A DNA stretch of 64,000 bases from JAGWBD01 sp965220615 (GCA_965220615.1 CBDCQL010000001.1:620001-684000), one strand, 5' to 3'. Shown: positions 1-8,259, numbered from the stretch's first letter. Notes: generated by a model from the letters alone, not told the origin. Numbers and translations: made by a program.

Positions 1-1
1 C

Positions 2-1195
2 CGCGAGGAAGCGGAACACGTCGTGCAGAATGTCCGGCGGCTGATGGGCGAGGGCCGTCTGCAGCTGCGCGACTTCGCCGTGATGTACCGCAGCCACTTC
101 CAGTCGCGCGCGCTGGAAGTGGCCTTCGTCGACGCCGGGATCCCCTATCGCCTGGTGCGGGGCGTGGCCTTTTACAGCCGCCGGGAGATCCAGGGCATGA
201 TGGCCTGCCTGCGTTTTTCGCACAATCCGAACGACCAGGTGTCCTTTCTGCGCGTCGTCAACGAGTTTGGGCCGGGTATCGGCGACAAGACCATGGGCGC
301 CTTCAAGTTGTGGCGCGAGCGTGAAAACCTGGGCTGCGGCGAGGCGCTTGGCCGCCTGGTCGACGGCGCAGAGGTCCCCCTTCCCGCGCGGATGCTGCGA
401 AGCTTGCAGAACCTTGCCAGTCGCTGCATCGCCTGGTGGGGCGTCGCCGCCACGGGCAACCTGCCGGCGCTCTTCGACCGCATCCTGCCGACCACGGTCA
501 ACGAGGACTGGCTGTGGAAGGTCAGCGACGACGAGGAACAGGTGCAGGAGCGCGGCGAGAACCTGGCGGAGTTGCGCGGCCAGTTGGAACAGGCCACGCA
601 GGAGGGGCAATCGCTGGGCGATTTTCTGGCGGAGAGGGCCCTTTACACGGACGTTGACATACGCGATCCGGACCTTGACGCCGTTTCCCTGATGACCCTG
701 CACGCGACCAAGGGCACGGAGTTCCCGGTGGTCTTCATCGCCGGTGTCGTGGACGGTCAGTTGCCCCACGTGCGTTCACTGGACAGCCCCGAGCAGTTGG
801 CCGAGGAACGCCGCCTGTTCTACGTGGGCATCACCCGCGCGATGGATGAACTCTACCTGTCCTGCACCTTTCGCAGCGCCAACGCCGTGTATGATCCCTC
901 GCGTTTCCTGGACGACATTCCCGCCGACCTGCTCAACGTCAGCGCCTCGCCTTCCCTGCGAAGCACGTATGAACCGGTCGTCGACAGCTCCTGGGCGCCG
1001 GCGCCGGTCGTCGCGGCGCCAAAACCTCAGCTTCAGTTCCGCACGGGCATGCGCGTCCTGCACAATCACTTTGGCGCGGGCATGGTGATCGAAAGCGTGG
1101 CCATCCGCGATGACGAAGAGGTCACGGTGGTCTTCACGGCGCATGGCCTGAAGCGCCTGTCGGCGTCAATCGCCGGCCTGCGCGCGCTGGACTAA
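2..1195 (+). CDS. pcrA: UvrD/PcrA-type DNA helicase, 3' part
   Basis: Superfamily 1 3'-5' DNA helicase of repair and replication-fork restart. The frame is already open at base 2, so the N-terminal half with Walker A lies outside the window. The 390-odd residues seen hold the motif IV region (DFAVMYRS, about residue 30), motif V (LMTLHATKGTEF) and motif VI (FYVGITRAMDELYLSC), then a basic linker and a C-terminal module of about 60 residues (GMRVLHNHFGAGMV) like the Tudor-like tail of PcrA that contacts RNA polymerase. That tail favours PcrA over Rep. The 3' end overlaps the convergent coaBC gene by 30 bases. Family assignment is firm; the paralogue name is less so. Confidence 0.93.
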   Translation, partial: REEAEHVVQNVRRLMGEGRLQLRDFAVMYRSHFQSRALEVAFVDAGIPYRLVRGVAFYSRREIQGMMACLRFSHNPNDQVSFLRVVNEFGPGIGDKTMGAFKLWRERENLGCGEALGRLVDGAEVPLPARMLRSLQNLASRCIAWWGVAATGNLPALFDRILPTTVNEDWLWKVSDDEEQVQERGENLAELRGQLEQATQEGQSLGDFLAERALYTDVDIRDPDLDAVSLMTLHATKGTEFPVVFIAGVVDGQLPHVRSLDSPEQLAEERRLFYVGITRAMDELYLSCTFRSANAVYDPSRFLDDIPADLLNVSASPSLRSTYEPVVDSSWAPAPVVAAPKPQLQFRTGMRVLHNHFGAGMVIESVAIRDDEEVTVVFTAHGLKRLSASIAGLRALD

Positions 1196-2416
1196 CGCCC
1201 CGGCCACGCGGGCGACGACCAGCTCCGCCACCCCGCTCTTGGACATCAGCGGCAGTTCCTCCGGCGCGCGCCCCGGCGCCAGCAATGCCACGCGGTTGTC
1301 GTCCACCTCGAAGCCGGCGTCCGCCGCGCTGATGTCGTTGGCCACGACGAGGTCCAGTTTCTTGCGCGCCAGCTTCTCCGCCGCGCGCTGCAACAGTTGC
1401 TCGCTCTCGGCCGCGAAACCGACCAGGTAGTGCGGTCGGCCGCCATGCGAACGCTGTTCGGCCAGCGCCAGCAACACGTCCGCCGTGGGCTCCAGGTCGA
1501 GTTGCAGGCCGTCGCCCTGCTCGCGCTTGCGCAGTTTCTGAGTCTTGCGCTGCGCCGGCCGGAAGTCCGCCACCGCCGCCGCCATGATCAGGGCGTCCGC
1601 CCCCCGCGCAGCCGTCAGGGTGGCCTCCAGCATCTCCTGCGCCGTGTCGACGGCGACGCGCGTCGCACCGACCGGCGTCGGCAGTTGTCGCGCGCTGCTG
1701 ATCAGCGTGACCTCCGCGCCGGCGTCCAGTGCGGCCTGCGCCAGGGCGTGGCCCTGCTTTCCGCTGGAGCGGTTGCCGAGTTGTCGCACCGGGTCCAGCG
1801 CTTCACGCGTGCCACCGGCGGTCACCACCACCTGGCGCCCGGCCAGCACGCCGTCGCGTCCCAGCGCGCGCCGCACATGACCCAGCAACTCGGGCGGCTC
1901 CGGCAGACGGCCGCGTCCGCCGAGGCCGGAGGCGAAGCGCCCCTCGTCGGGCTCGATGAGCCGCACGCCGCGTTCGACCAGGGTCTGCAGGTTGGCCTGG
2001 GTGGCCGGATGGTCGTACATGCCGCCGTCCATCGCCGGCGCCAGTAGCAGCGGGCAGCGCGCGGCGAGGGCCGTCAGCGTCAGCAGGTTGTCGGCAAGGC
2101 CATGGGCCAGTTTGGCGATCGTGTGCGCGCTGGCCGGGGCGATGAGCAGCAGGTCGGCATTTTCGCCGAGGCGCACGTGGGCGATATGGCCGTCGGCGTC
2201 GGCATCCGCGGACCACATGTTGGTATGTACCGCGCGGCCGGTGAGCGCCGCGAAGGTCAGCGGCGCCACGAAGCGCTGCGCGCCCTCCGTCAAAATGACG
2301 TCGACCTGCGCTCCGGCCTGGGTCAGCTTGCTGGCGAGGTCGGCGGCCTTGAAGGCGGCGATGCTGCCCGTCACCCCCAGGACGATGCGTTTGTCGCGCA
2401 GCAAGGTGATGCGCAC
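1166..2416 (-). CDS. coaBC: Bifunctional CoaBC (PPC decarboxylase / PPC synthetase)
   Basis: Catalyses two coenzyme A steps: CTP-dependent coupling of 4'-phosphopantothenate to cysteine and FMN-dependent decarboxylation to 4'-phosphopantetheine. The N-terminal flavoprotein half has the GVTGSIAAFKAADL nucleotide loop, the HIAHV histidine, IAPASAHTIAK and PAMDGGMYDHPAT (Asp in place of Asn of PAMN, a common variant). The C-terminal synthetase half starts near residue 195 (VVTAGGTREALDPVR) with NRSSGKQG and a later AAAVADFRP. A TTG at 2425 abuts the upstream stop, but GGGGAG directly precedes it; the GTG at 2416 has that site nine bases upstream and is preferred. It is coupled to the pterin dehydratase upstream and converges on pcrA. 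Confidence 0.93.
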   Translation of the reverse strand: MRITLLRDKRIVLGVTGSIAAFKAADLASKLTQAGAQVDVILTEGAQRFVAPLTFAALTGRAVHTNMWSADADADGHIAHVRLGENADLLLIAPASAHTIAKLAHGLADNLLTLTALAARCPLLLAPAMDGGMYDHPATQANLQTLVERGVRLIEPDEGRFASGLGGRGRLPEPPELLGHVRRALGRDGVLAGRQVVVTAGGTREALDPVRQLGNRSSGKQGHALAQAALDAGAEVTLISSARQLPTPVGATRVAVDTAQEMLEATLTAARGADALIMAAAVADFRPAQRKTQKLRKREQGDGLQLDLEPTADVLLALAEQRSHGGRPHYLVGFAAESEQLLQRAAEKLARKKLDLVVANDISAADAGFEVDDNRVALLAPGRAPEELPLMSKSGVAELVVARVAGALVQRAQAGD

Positions 2417-2421
2417 GCGGC

Positions 2422-2724
2422 TCAACTCCCCGGCGGGTAGCCCAGCGCGTCGACGCGTTCGGCGGCGTCAAAGTCCTTGTGGCTGAGGCGGTTGCCGGCG
2501 TCGTGCGTGCAGTAGCTGACCCGGAGGCGGCGCCAGCCGATGGTCAGCTCCGGATGATGGTCGAGTCCCTCGCTGATGACGCCGATGGCCGTGGCCAGCG
2601 CGATGCCGGCCAGGTAGGTGTCCGTGCGGTAGTTCTTGACGATGGTGTCGCCCTCGCGCTCCCAGCCCTCGAGGCGGGCCAGGCGCTGCTGGATCTCGTC
2701 GTCGTTCAGGGCCGGTGTCGGCAT
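2422..2724 (-). CDS. phhB: 4a-hydroxytetrahydrobiopterin dehydratase (PCD/DCoH)
   Basis: Small cytosolic enzyme of about 100 residues that dehydrates 4a-hydroxytetrahydropterin, regenerating the pterin cofactor of aromatic amino-acid hydroxylases. The family signature is visible: GLDHHPELTIGWRRLRVSYCTHDA, with the catalytic His pair, followed by LSHKDFDAAERVD. The ATG at 2724 has GAGGGAG upstream; a longer frame reaching 2808 lacks such a site. The stop lies immediately before the TTG/GTG starts of coaBC, so translation is probably coupled. No phenylalanine hydroxylase is in the window, so its partner is unknown; PCD homologues are often orphan. Confidence 0.88.
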   Translation of the reverse strand: MPTPALNDDEIQQRLARLEGWEREGDTIVKNYRTDTYLAGIALATAIGVISEGLDHHPELTIGWRRLRVSYCTHDAGNRLSHKDFDAAERVDALGYPPGS

Positions 2725-2921
2725 GCTATCGCTCCCTCGTCGCTTGCCGTCAGTATAGCGGATTGTGGCGCGCGGGCCCTTTGCCGCAGCGGGCGCGCAT
2801 CCCCGCACTCATCAGCTTCTCCACATCCCGGCCTGCACAAATCGCGGCCATCCGCCGCCGGTGCCGATACAATTCATGGCGGTGAAACGATCGCTTTCAA
2901 GGATTCACGGGAAGAAGTTTG

Positions 2922-4148
2922 ATGAAGAAGATGCTATTGAGCAATGCGCGCGTGCTGGATACGCGCGGCGGCAGGCTGCTGGATGATCGTCACATCCTGA
3001 TCGAGGATGGCCGAATCACGTCGGTCAGCGACGTGCCGCCGACGGGGGAGGCACAGCGCATCGACGTCGGCGGGCGCGTGGTGATGCCGGGCCTCTGCGA
3101 CGCGCACGTACACGTCACCGCCGCCACGGCGGACCTGGCGTCCATGCGCCACTGGTCGCCGGCCTACGTCACGGCCCACGCCGCGCAGGAACTCGAGGCC
3201 ACGCTGATGCGCGGCTTCACGACCGTGCGCGATGGCACCGGCGCGGACTGGGGTCTGGCGCAGGCTGTGGAGGAGGGGCTGCTCGTCGGGCCGCGGCTGT
3301 TTTTCTGCGGCCACGCCCTGTCGCCGACCGGCGGCCATGGCGACATGCGCAGTTCCGGCGACGACGGCCGCGGTTACAGTTGGCTGGCGCCGGCCGCGGG
3401 CTGGATCTGCGACGGCGTCAGTGAGGTGCGCCGCGCCTGCCGCGAGGAGATCCGCCGCGGCGCGCATCACATCAAGCTGATGGTCTCGGGCGGCGTCGCC
3501 TCGCCCACCGACCGCATCGACAGCCTGCAATTCTCGGAGGATGAGGTGCGCGCGGCGGTGGAAGAGGCCGAAAACGCCAACCTCTACGTCATGGTGCACG
3601 CCTACACCGCGCGCGCCGTCAATCGCTCCCTGCGCCTGGGCGTGCGTTCGGTGGAACACGGCAATCTGCTGGACGAGAGCAGCATCGACCTCTTCCTGGA
3701 ACATGACGCATTTCTGGTGCCGACCCTGTCGACCTATCAGGCACTGGCGGACGAGGGCCTCGCGGCCGGTCTGCCGGAGCAGTCCTACCGCAAGGTCTTC
3801 GACGTGCTGGATGCCGGCAAGCGCGCGCTGGACATGGCCTACCGCGGCGGCGTGAAGATGGTCTACGGCACGGACCTGCTGGGGTCGATGCGGCGACGGC
3901 AGCTGGACGAATTCGCCATTCGCGGCGAATTCATCCCGGCCATCGACGTGCTGCGCGCGGCCACCTGCAACGCGGCGGACCTGCTGGGGCGCAGCGGCGA
4001 ACTGGGCGAGCTGATCGCCGGGGCGCACGCCGACCTGCTGGTGCTGGAGGGCGACCCCCTGGCCGACCTGGGCGTGATGGCCGAGCCGGAAGCGAACCTG
4101 CGCCTCATCATGAAGGGCGGCGTGATTTACAAAAACAGCCTGCCCTGA
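2922..4148 (+). CDS. Metal-dependent amidohydrolase (imidazolonepropionase/prolidase-like)
   Basis: TIM-barrel amidohydrolase of 408 residues. The N-terminal beta domain ends in VVMPGLCDAHVHV, the HxH metal site on strand 1. HIKLMVSGGVASP supplies the lysine region, VMVHAYT and SVEHGNLL the later metal-binding histidines, and YGTDLLG the catalytic Asp. The tail GAHADLLVLEGDPLADL is typical of the imidazolonepropionase-related group that includes Xaa-Pro and carboxamide hydrolases; the substrate cannot be read from sequence. ATG 2922 is preferred to the adjoining TTG 2919, with GGGAAG upstream. A degenerate copy of its 3' end lies at 5037-5248. It is transcribed divergently from the pterin dehydratase across about 200 bases in which no clear promoter was found. 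Confidence 0.87.
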   Translation: MKKMLLSNARVLDTRGGRLLDDRHILIEDGRITSVSDVPPTGEAQRIDVGGRVVMPGLCDAHVHVTAATADLASMRHWSPAYVTAHAAQELEATLMRGFTTVRDGTGADWGLAQAVEEGLLVGPRLFFCGHALSPTGGHGDMRSSGDDGRGYSWLAPAAGWICDGVSEVRRACREEIRRGAHHIKLMVSGGVASPTDRIDSLQFSEDEVRAAVEEAENANLYVMVHAYTARAVNRSLRLGVRSVEHGNLLDESSIDLFLEHDAFLVPTLSTYQALADEGLAAGLPEQSYRKVFDVLDAGKRALDMAYRGGVKMVYGTDLLGSMRRRQLDEFAIRGEFIPAIDVLRAATCNAADLLGRSGELGELIAGAHADLLVLEGDPLADLGVMAEPEANLRLIMKGGVIYKNSLP

Positions 4149-4235
4149 GCGCAGAGGCCCCTGGCGCGCGACGGGCGATGCGCTCCTTCCGCATCGCCCC
4201 CGCGGGCAGGTTGATAGACGGGGCTGTTGCGATGG

Positions 4236-4631
4236 TCAGGGTTGACCCTTCTCCTCCGCGATCTGGATCAGGTTGCCGCATGTATCGTCGAAGACTGCGG
4301 TAATGACACTTCCGAGGTCCGTTGGCGGCTGGACGAAGCGCACGCCTTTTGCCACGAGACGCTCGTGCTCGGCTGCGACGTCGTCGACGGCGAAGGAGGT
4401 GCTGGGGATCCCGTCCTCTACAAGCGCCTTCCTGAAGGGAGGGACTGCGGGGTGGGCATCAGGCTCCAGCAGAAACTCCGTCCCCTCCGGGTCTTCCGCG
4501 GATACGACGGTGATCCAGGCGTGTTCTCCCAGCGGGATGTTGTGCTTCAGGCGGAACCCGAGGGTTTCTGTGTAGAAACGAAGTGCCTTCTGTTGGTCGT
4601 CTACGAAGACGCCGGCCAGGTTGATTCTCAT
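4236..4631 (-). CDS. VOC-family (glyoxalase/bleomycin resistance-like) protein
   Basis: A 131-residue vicinal-oxygen-chelate protein with two beta-alpha-beta-beta-beta modules: VFVDDQQKALRFYTETLGF at the start and SFAVDDVAAEHERLVAKGV in the second half, ending with AVFDDTCGNLIQI, whose loop precedes the usual metal-ligand strand. Such proteins act as lyases, dioxygenases or antibiotic binders; the substrate is not predictable. Its ATG overlaps the stop of the ArsR gene by four bases (ATGA), so the two form one operon from the promoter at 4982-5011. This pairing is common, and the regulator probably controls the VOC gene. Confidence 0.87.
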   Translation of the reverse strand: MRINLAGVFVDDQQKALRFYTETLGFRLKHNIPLGEHAWITVVSAEDPEGTEFLLEPDAHPAVPPFRKALVEDGIPSTSFAVDDVAAEHERLVAKGVRFVQPPTDLGSVITAVFDDTCGNLIQIAEEKGQP

Positions 4632-4939
4632 TTCTGGATGTCCTCCTCTGTCAGGTCGGAAATACTGTCATCTGCCGAGATCGGCCAGCGCTCCACGATA
4701 GCCTTCAGCGGAGCGCCCACGAACCAGTGAAGCTTTGACCTCCCCTCGCGCCTCGTGCGTATCAGCCCGGCGGCTTCCAGGACGTCCAGGTGTTGCGAGA
4801 TCGCCTGCCGCGAGGAGTTGATGCCATGCTTCATCGTCAGACGTGCGCAGAGTTCGAAGAGCGTTTGACCTGAGCGATCGACGAGTTCATCCAGGATGGC
4901 TCGCCGGGTCCGGTCAGCGATCGCACGGTAAATGTCCAC
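4628..4939 (-). CDS. ArsR-family winged-helix repressor
   Basis: Small DNA-binding regulator of 103 residues. It has the ArsR opening (IYRAIADRTRRAILDEL), a recognition helix (SSRQAISQHLDVLEAAGLI) and the wing RTRREGRSKLHWF. No metal-binding Cys cluster is visible, so it belongs with the SdpR-like, non-metal subgroup. The frame is open upstream to 5026, but a consensus promoter lies at 4982-5011, downstream of that codon. The GTG at 4939, about 36 bases after the expected transcription start, is therefore the real start. The gene overlaps the VOC gene by four bases, and the inverted repeat inside its promoter implies autorepression. Confidence 0.88.
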   Translation of the reverse strand: MDIYRAIADRTRRAILDELVDRSGQTLFELCARLTMKHGINSSRQAISQHLDVLEAAGLIRTRREGRSKLHWFVGAPLKAIVERWPISADDSISDLTEEDIQK

Positions 4940-4981
4940 ATTTTGATCCAGGGCGAGTCTTCGCCTGTATGATGCTGCTTC

Positions 4982-5011
4982 ATTATATGCAAGCAAAGAC
5001 TTGCATGTCAA
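4982..5011 (-). promoter_or_regulatory. Promoter with embedded operator for the arsR-VOC operon
   Basis: On the minus strand TTGACA (5011-5006) and TATAAT (4987-4982) are separated by 18 bases, both matching the sigma-70 consensus. A perfect inverted repeat ATGCAAG-N6-CTTGCAT (4987-5006) fills the spacer, where an ArsR dimer would block RNA polymerase. Sequence seen; regulation inferred. Confidence 0.88.
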
Positions 5012-5036
5012 CCCTGATTTTCGCACGGCGCCCGAG

Positions 5037-5248
5037 GGCTTGTTGCAGCGGATCGGGACTCAGCCCGAATTCGACGGCAACTCGACCTGTCGCGATTGGG
5101 GATCTCGTCCTGGACTCTTCGGGGGACGATGGAGGAGCCGTTGCCAGAGGCTGATCCGCTGGTCGATTTGAGCGTGATGACCAGGCCGGAGACGAACCTG
5201 CGCCTCATCATGAAGGGCGGCGCGATTTACAAAAGCAGCCTGGTCTGA
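5037..5248 (+). pseudogene. Remnant of an amidohydrolase 3' end
   Basis: The last 35 codons before the TGA at 5246 repeat the end of the amidohydrolase at 2922-4148 almost word for word (ETNLRLIMKGGAIYKSSLV against EANLRLIMKGGVIYKNSLP, preceded by DPLVDL against DPLADL). Upstream the match decays, with LLQRIG and GDLVLDSS recognisable only by changing frame. It is a decayed second copy, left by duplication or by deletion of a paralogue when the ArsR-VOC genes arrived. No start or ribosome site is left. Confidence 0.72.
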
Positions 5249-5402
5249 GCGCTGTCTCCCGGGCACGACCAGCCCGGTAAAGGTTGTCTGCCACCGTCTG
5301 GACAGGCAAAGCTCCTGAGGCAGGAAATAGAATTGACGGGTTGACAAGCAGGAAACATGCTTTAACGTAATCTTAACATAAGATATCAGGAGGGACGGAC
5401 TG

Positions 5403-5615
5403 GTGAGCGCGCGCCGGAAACGCAGAAAGCAGGAGATGCGCGCAATTCGCGAGGCTATGAAAGCCCGGCGCAGAAGCAATGCTCGTCGCAGGGCAAGGCG
5501 ATCCAGCCTTGACTGGATGTTGCGCTCGGCGGGGGCAATTTCACTCAGGGAAATGCCCGTGGCCTTCACCGGTTACGGGTTGTCGGGTCCGCATTGCGGT
5601 CCAGGTTCCTGTTGA
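5403..5615 (+). CDS. Small Arg-rich protein of unknown function
   Basis: A 70-residue frame starting at GTG with a strong AGGAGG nine bases upstream. The first 35 residues are extremely basic (RRKRRKQ, KARRRSNARRRARR); the rest is uncharged and ends GLSGPHCGPGSC. No known domain is recognised. It ends 11 bases before the start of the secreted protein at 5627, so the two look co-transcribed, with the terminator at 6061 closing the unit. A TTGACA at 5341 lies upstream without a convincing -10. A leader-plus-core peptide precursor is conceivable but unproven. Expression is supported only by the ribosome site and operon position. Confidence 0.5.
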   Translation: MSARRKRRKQEMRAIREAMKARRRSNARRRARRSSLDWMLRSAGAISLREMPVAFTGYGLSGPHCGPGSC

Positions 5616-5626
5616 GGAGTTGAGAG

Positions 5627-6036
5627 ATGAAGAAGATTTTTTGTTAGTGTTCCTTGTCATGATGTCGTTGTTCGTCGGATTTTCACCCTCACTTGCGCAT
5701 GAAAACCCGCCTGACTGGTTACCGGAAGATGATGAAATCGTCACACATGGATCGGAGATACCCGAACCTCCGCAAGGGGTTGAAATCCCTGAGGTATTTC
5801 AAATCGAGGAAATTGTTGGCGAGCAGCCCGATGAGGATCTGGCATTGCACGGAGGTGGTGTCCATTGTACCCCTTGGGTTCTGAACTGTTGCCGTTATCA
5901 GGATTCGGGCTGTATTGGCTGGTTCTGTCTGTACAAGAGACAGTGTCACATTCACATCATTGGTCCGTGGACGCATTACTGGATTGAAGAGGAGTGGCAC
6001 TATGGTCATCCAGGCGGTTCGGTAAGGTACTGTTGA
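5627..6036 (+). CDS. Secreted Cys/Trp-rich small protein, frameshifted in signal peptide
   Basis: An ATG at 5627 with GAGGAG upstream opens MKKIF and then hits TAG. Adding one T to the T6 run at 5637-5642 gives a perfect signal peptide (MKKIFLLVFLVMMSLFVGF, cut near SLAHE) followed by the long open frame to 6036. The mature part of about 110 residues is acidic in its first half and Cys/Trp/His-rich in its second (NCCRYQDSGCIGWFC, WTHYWIEEEWHYG, terminal YC; seven Cys), which suggests disulphide bonding outside the cell. No family is recognised. The shift is most likely a consensus error, though slippage on T6 cannot be excluded. It follows the Arg-rich gene at 5403. Confidence 0.62.
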
Positions 6037-6060
6037 CTGGAGTCTGGGTTAACCAGGTCA

Positions 6061-6093
6061 CAGGCCCGCGCAGCGGGCCTGTTTTGTTGTTTG
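6061..6093 (+). terminator. Rho-independent terminator
   Basis: Perfect 9-bp stem CAGGCCCGC / GCGGGCCTG with a GCA loop, followed by TTTTGTTGTTT. It lies 25 bases after the secreted Cys-rich gene and ends that unit before pepF. Confidence 0.9.
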
Positions 6094-6234
6094 CCCGTTG
6101 TTGGCGCCCGTTCAGAAAGCAGCCCGATATTTTTGCCGGCCGTGGCGCTACGCTGCGCAGTCGGCGGCGCTTCACGCAGGGCGCCCGGTCGGTTAGGATA
6201 GCGGAGACAGCAGCCTTTACATGGAGCACAGGGC

Positions 6235-8061
6235 ATGAGCGAAGCGACCTCGCAGCCGACCACCGGCGCCGAAAACATCGTCTGGGACCTTTCGATCTTC
6301 TACAGCGGGCCGGAGGACCCGGCCATCGAAGCCGACATGGCGGCGATCGACAATGACATCGACGCCTTCGCCGACGACTACCGCGGTGTGGTCGCCGGGC
6401 TGGACGCCGCCGGCCTGCTGGCCGCCATGGAGCGCATCGAGGCCCTGCTGGACCGCGTCTACCGCCTTGAGATGTTCGCCCAGATGCTCTACGTCACCGA
6501 TACCAACAACCCGACTTTCGGCGCGCTGATGCAAAAATTGACCGAATACGCCGCGCGCGTACAGCAGGGCCTGCTCTTCTTTGAGCTGGAATGGACGGCG
6601 CTGGATGACGCGGCCGCCGCCGACTTGCTGGCGCAGCCCGAACTGGCGCATTTCCGCCACTATCTGGAGGCCGAACGGCGTTACAAGCCGCACTTGCTCA
6701 GCGAGCCGGAGGAGAAGTTGCTGGTCGAGAAGGCGGTGACCGGGCGCGAGGCCTGGAACCGTTTCTTCAACCAGTTGATGGGCGCCGCCCGCTACGAGTT
6801 GCGCGGCGACTCGCTGACGCAATCGGAAGTGTTAAGCAAGCTCTTCGACACGGACCGCGAGCTGCGCCGAGAGGCCGCCGCGGCGGTCACCGCCGGCCTG
6901 CAGGACCAGGCCATGCAACTGACCTACGTCTTCAACGTGCTGGCGGCGGACAAGGCCTCCGAGGACCGGCAGCGCGACTACGACACCTGGGTCTCCTCAC
7001 GCAACCTCTCCAACAAGGTGGCCGACGACGTGGTCGAGGCGCTGGTGGAAGCCGTCACCGCCAACTACGACATCGTGGCCGAACACTACGAACTCAAGCG
7101 CAGACTGCTGGGTTACGACGAGTTGTTGCACTACGATCGCAACTCGCCCCTTCCGGTACCCGACAGCGACCGGATTTACGCCTGGGAGGAGGCGCGCGAC
7201 ATCGTGCAGCAGGCCTACCAGGCCTTCAGCCCGCGCATGGCGGAAATCTCGCAGCGTTTCTTCGACGGGGGCTGGATCCACGCCGCCCTCGCGCCGGGCA
7301 AGATGGGCGGGGCCTTCTCGGCCTCCGGTCCGGTCTCGGCGCACCCCTTCATCATGATGAACTACACCGGGCGCGAGCGCGACGTCTCGACCCTGGCGCA
7401 CGAACTGGGCCACGGCGTGCACCAGGTGCTGGCGACCGAGACCCAGGGCCTGCTCAACGCGCAGACACCGCTGACCACCGCCGAGATGGCCTCGACCTTC
7501 GGCGAGATGCTGGTCTTCAACGACCTGATGGAACGCGAGCCTGACGCCGAGGCGCGCCTGGCCATGCTGGCGGCCAAGATCGAGGACAGTTTCGGCACCA
7601 TCTTCCGCCAGGTCGCCATGAACCGCTTCGAGCACGGTTACCACAACGCGCGGCGCGAGACGGGCGAACTGAGCGCCGAACAACTCGGCGAAATCTGGCT
7701 GGAGACGCAGCGCGACATGTTCCAGGGCAGCGTGAACATCGGCGAGGACTACGGTCACTGGTGGAGCTACGTGCCGCACTTCCTGAACGTGCCGGGCTAC
7801 GTCTACGCCTACGCCTTCGGCGAACTGCTGGTGCTGGCGCTCTTCCGCCTCTACCAGCAGCGCGGCGCGGACTTCGTGCCCGACTACCTGGACGTGCTGG
7901 CGGCCGGCGGCTCGGACTGGCCGCACAACATTCTGGCGCGCCTGGGCGTGGACCTGACCGATCCGGAGTTCTGGAACGAGGGTCTGGCGATTCTGCGCGA
8001 CATGGTGCGCCTTGAAGAGAAGCTGGCGCGCGAGGTCTATCCTGAGAAGTTCAGCGCCTGA
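6235..8061 (+). CDS. pepF: Oligoendopeptidase F (M3 zinc metallopeptidase)
   Basis: Cytosolic zinc peptidase of 608 residues, the usual PepF length, which trims oligopeptides of about 7-20 residues. The N-terminal helical region (IVWDLSIFYSG start) is followed by the M3 core: GAFSASGP, then STLAHELGHGVHQVLA (HExxH zinc motif, near residue 390), then TTAEMASTFGEMLVF supplying the third zinc ligand Glu. GYVYAYAFGELLVLALF near the end is typical. The ATG at 6235 is chosen because it lines up with the family's start; the ATG at 6221 is out of frame. It stands alone between the terminator at 6061 and a small membrane-protein gene. Confidence 0.95.
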   Translation: MSEATSQPTTGAENIVWDLSIFYSGPEDPAIEADMAAIDNDIDAFADDYRGVVAGLDAAGLLAAMERIEALLDRVYRLEMFAQMLYVTDTNNPTFGALMQKLTEYAARVQQGLLFFELEWTALDDAAAADLLAQPELAHFRHYLEAERRYKPHLLSEPEEKLLVEKAVTGREAWNRFFNQLMGAARYELRGDSLTQSEVLSKLFDTDRELRREAAAAVTAGLQDQAMQLTYVFNVLAADKASEDRQRDYDTWVSSRNLSNKVADDVVEALVEAVTANYDIVAEHYELKRRLLGYDELLHYDRNSPLPVPDSDRIYAWEEARDIVQQAYQAFSPRMAEISQRFFDGGWIHAALAPGKMGGAFSASGPVSAHPFIMMNYTGRERDVSTLAHELGHGVHQVLATETQGLLNAQTPLTTAEMASTFGEMLVFNDLMEREPDAEARLAMLAAKIEDSFGTIFRQVAMNRFEHGYHNARRETGELSAEQLGEIWLETQRDMFQGSVNIGEDYGHWWSYVPHFLNVPGYVYAYAFGELLVLALFRLYQQRGADFVPDYLDVLAAGGSDWPHNILARLGVDLTDPEFWNEGLAILRDMVRLEEKLAREVYPEKFSA

Positions 8062-8081
8062 AGATCGCGGGCGGAGGGCCC

Positions 8082-8249
8082 TTGATCAGCAGACTGGAAC
8101 TCAGCGCGGCCATCATCTGCGTCACGATTTCGGGCTGGGTGCTGCTGGAACGCGTCGTGCCGCTGCCGATCATGCTTGTTTTCTGCGTCGGGTTGTTGCT
8201 GCTGCCGCATCTGATGAGCGAGGACTCGCAGGGCAGTTCCTCGCTGTGA
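8082..8249 (+). CDS. Small two-helix membrane protein
   Basis: A 55-residue frame starting at TTG with GGAGGG immediately upstream, 20 bases after pepF. It encodes two hydrophobic segments (AAIICVTISGWVLL and LPIMLVFCVGLLLLPHLM) joined by a short ERVVP turn, with a polar Ser-rich tail. It is too short for a named family. Position and ribosome site suggest it is translated from the pepF message; no function can be given. Its end is 10 bases from the convergent MFS gene. Confidence 0.52.
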   Translation: MISRLELSAAIICVTISGWVLLERVVPLPIMLVFCVGLLLLPHLMSEDSQGSSSL

Positions 8250-8259
8250 AGGCGGTCCC

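Noticed and set aside
2..1195. Start of the helicase at the GTG of base 23
   Set aside because: The frame is open to the window edge and the N-terminal helicase motifs are missing, so the gene simply begins outside.
4940..5026. GTG at 5026 as start of the ArsR gene
   Set aside because: It lies upstream of the consensus promoter and operator, so it would not be in the transcript.
5341..5373. TTGACA at 5341 as a full promoter for the small-peptide unit
   Set aside because: No acceptable -10 hexamer at 16-19 bases; kept only as a remark.
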